A stretch of 7,164 nt of DNA from an uncultured Acetobacteraceae bacterium (GTDB lineage: Bacteria > Pseudomonadota > Alphaproteobacteria > Acetobacterales > Acetobacteraceae): positions 1-7,164 of the forward strand of contig CALGVL010000095.1 of the NCBI GenBank assembly GCA_937930165.1, in the 5' to 3' direction. The notes under the pieces are model-generated. The model was not told the origin of the DNA and made no database searches. It saw nothing but the letters and a program-made list of their open reading frames with translations. The position numbers and the translations under genes are program-made. Of the stretch, positions 6,105 through 7,164 are shown one piece after another (positions within the stretch are counted from its first letter, which is position 1; every line of letters begins with the position of its first letter).

Positions 6105-6740
6105 TCAGCCGCCCGCCAGCCCGCGGATCGCCGCGGCGAGGGCCCGCATCTCGGCCGCCGCCGGGCTGCGCGGCGCCGCCTCCGTCACGGCCAGCCCGTC
6201 GAGGAAGGCGCTGGCGAAATGCGCGCGGTTGCCGAGCACCGGCTCCAGCACCGGCACGCCCTGGCGGGCGAGGTCAGCGATGATCCGCTCCCGCAACTTT
6301 CCCTGCGCCGGCACCCGGTTCAGGAGTGCCGCCACCCGGCGCCGCTCCTCCGCTGCCAGCTTTAGCGTGGCGGCGCTGGCCCAGAGATCGGCGGGGGAGG
6401 GCTGCAAGGGCATCAGCACCAGGTCGGCGCCGCGGATCGCCAGCTTGGCCTCGGTCTCGGCATGCGGCGGCGTGTCCAGGATGACGAAATCCTGAGCCCG
6501 CCGCAGCCGGTCCAGCGCCGCGGGGACGCGCCAGCCGGAAGGCTGCTCGAAGGCCAGCGGGGTGGCGCGGGGGCCCTGCTTCTGCCGCTCCGCATTCCAG
6601 CGGGCGAGACTCTGCTGTGGATCGGTGTCCAGCAGGGCGACCCGGTGTCCCTCCGCGGCCAGGGTGGCGGCGAGGTTGGCGGCAACGGTCGATTTTCCGG
6701 CGCCGCCCTTCTGCTGCGCCACCGCCACCACGAAGGCCAT
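6105..6740 (-). CDS. Orphan ParA/MinD-type partition ATPase
   Basis: The protein has 211 residues and is of the ParA/MinD/Soj P-loop ATPase family, whose dimers bind DNA or membranes and position plasmids, chromosomes or protein complexes. The deviant Walker A is QKGGAGKST at 10-18, with signature lysine K11 and P-loop K16. Walker A' follows as LLDTDPQQS (36-44), and Walker B as FVILDTPP (85-92), with the conserved MPLQPSPADLW stretch at 110-120. The N-terminal helix-turn-helix of large plasmid ParAs is lacking. No ParB-like gene or obvious parS repeats lie nearby, so it is an orphan ParA of the VirC1/MipZ-like short type; a chromosomal cargo-positioning role is possible but unproven. Start ATG 6740 is supported by GGGGGAG (6749-6755) 8 nt upstream. 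It lies 57 nt after the small membrane protein gene and 53 nt before the CopD-family gene. Confidence 0.88.
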   Translation of the reverse strand: MAFVVAVAQQKGGAGKSTVAANLAATLAAEGHRVALLDTDPQQSLARWNAERQKQGPRATPLAFEQPSGWRVPAALDRLRRAQDFVILDTPPHAETEAKLAIRGADLVLMPLQPSPADLWASAATLKLAAEERRRVAALLNRVPAQGKLRERIIADLARQGVPVLEPVLGNRAHFASAFLDGLAVTEAAPRSPAAAEMRALAAAIRGLAGG

Positions 6741-6797
6741 GCCCGCGACTCCCCCTGCATCCGGCGGCAGGCTAGCAGAGTCCTGCGGGCGGCGGGA

Positions 6798-7013
6798 TCA
6801 GCCGCCCTGGTCGGATTGTGCCGGCGCGGCGGCCGGGGCTGGGCTCTCGGCGCTACCGGGCGCAGGCACAGCGCTGGCCCCCCCGCCCGTGGCAACCGTG
6901 GCGGCGGGGGCTGCGGGCTCCGGTGCCGACCTGGTCCATCCATGGACGAACAGGGCGATGGTGGAGACGAAGAGGAGCACCGGGATCAGGTAGGTGAGGG
7001 AGAGTCGCGGCAT
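6798..7013 (-). CDS. Small single-span membrane protein, Ala/Pro-rich tail
   Basis: This is a hypothetical 71-residue protein. Residues 5-24 form one hydrophobic segment (from SLTYLIP through IALFVHG) that would serve as signal anchor or uncleaved signal peptide; residues 29-71 are low-complexity Ala, Pro, Gly and Ser, ending QSDQGG. Nothing in it indicates an enzymatic function, and it is not a recognised family. Start ATG 7013 is the only in-frame ATG in genomic sequence. The frame stays open upstream to 7102 and then runs into adapter sequence, whose apparent start must be ignored. No clear ribosome binding site precedes 7013, so the true start could lie beyond the sequenced end. It lies 57 nt upstream of the ParA gene on the same strand; a functional link is speculative. 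Confidence 0.5.
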   Translation of the reverse strand: MPRLSLTYLIPVLLFVSTIALFVHGWTRSAPEPAAPAATVATGGGASAVPAPGSAESPAPAAAPAQSDQGG

Positions 7014-7102
7014 GGGCAGACACCGATACGAATTCGCCGGGAACAGCGCATGGGAGGCGATCCGGTTCGCCGGCGGCGTGGCGCGATCCGGCCCGCGGGA
7101 AT
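7014..7102. other. Last genomic bases before adapter, no gene seen
   Basis: These 89 bases sit upstream of the small membrane protein gene and would hold its promoter and leader. No promoter consensus, repeat or RNA gene is recognisable. The genomic insert ends at 7102, with the next A attributable to A-tailing of the library fragment. Confidence 0.4.
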
Positions 7103-7164
7103 AGATCGGAAGAGCACACGTCTGAACTCCAGTCACTGACCAATCTCGTATGCCGTCTTCTGCT
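7103..7164 (+). other. Illumina TruSeq index adapter contamination
   Basis: The sequence from 7103 starts AGATCGGAAGAGCACACG and continues through the rest of the 34-base TruSeq Read 1 3' adapter (to 7136). It is followed by the six-base index TGACCA (7137-7142), which is TruSeq index 4, and then by the P7 flow-cell segment beginning ATCTCGTATGCCG (7143-7164), two bases short of its full end. All 62 bases match the known adapter by eye. This is synthetic library DNA from a read that ran through a short insert and was assembled onto the contig end. Any reading frame entering this part is an artefact. Confidence 0.98.

Overview
The window is GC-rich chromosomal DNA with a strong preference for G or C at third codon positions. 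Gene content and protein style suggest an alphaproteobacterium, most likely of the Acetobacteraceae/Rhodospirillales type (Roseomonas-like). That placement is an inference from composition and protein resemblance, not from a marker gene. No rRNA, tRNA, CRISPR array, insertion sequence or phage gene is visible. The last 62 bases are not genomic: they are an untrimmed Illumina TruSeq index adapter, so true genomic sequence stops at about 7102.

Left block (1-3035, all minus strand, transcribed right to left): a compact four-gene run of nudF-like ADP-ribose pyrophosphatase, AlaX-type alanyl-tRNA editing hydrolase, sseA-type 3-mercaptopyruvate sulfurtransferase, and metC-type cystathionine beta-lyase, which leaves the window at its left edge. 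Gaps are 5 nt, 5 nt and a 1-nt stop/start overlap, so this is almost certainly one operon with translational coupling. The last two genes both act in sulfur amino acid metabolism. NudF and AlaX are housekeeping clean-up enzymes for nucleotides and for mischarged tRNA.

Middle (3064-4017, plus strand): a ten-helix EamA/DMT-family transporter, divergent from nudF with only 28 bp between the start codons. It converges on the next gene with 19 bp between the stop codons.

Right block (4037-7013, all minus strand): read in transcription order, a small membrane-anchored Ala/Pro-rich protein, an orphan ParA/MinD-type ATPase without a ParB partner, a four-helix CopD-family membrane protein, a GNAT acetyltransferase, and a zinc-free MDR-family NADPH:quinone oxidoreductase. 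Spacings are 57, 53, 11 and 135 nt, so CopD and GNAT are probably co-transcribed, while the oxidoreductase may have its own promoter. No common pathway is evident for this block.

No undescribed biological system is convincingly present. The most important observation is the adapter at the right end, which creates phantom reading frames. Smaller points of interest are substitutions at usually conserved positions in NudF, the sulfurtransferase and the acetyltransferase, the orphan ParA, and the very tight divergent and convergent gene borders.
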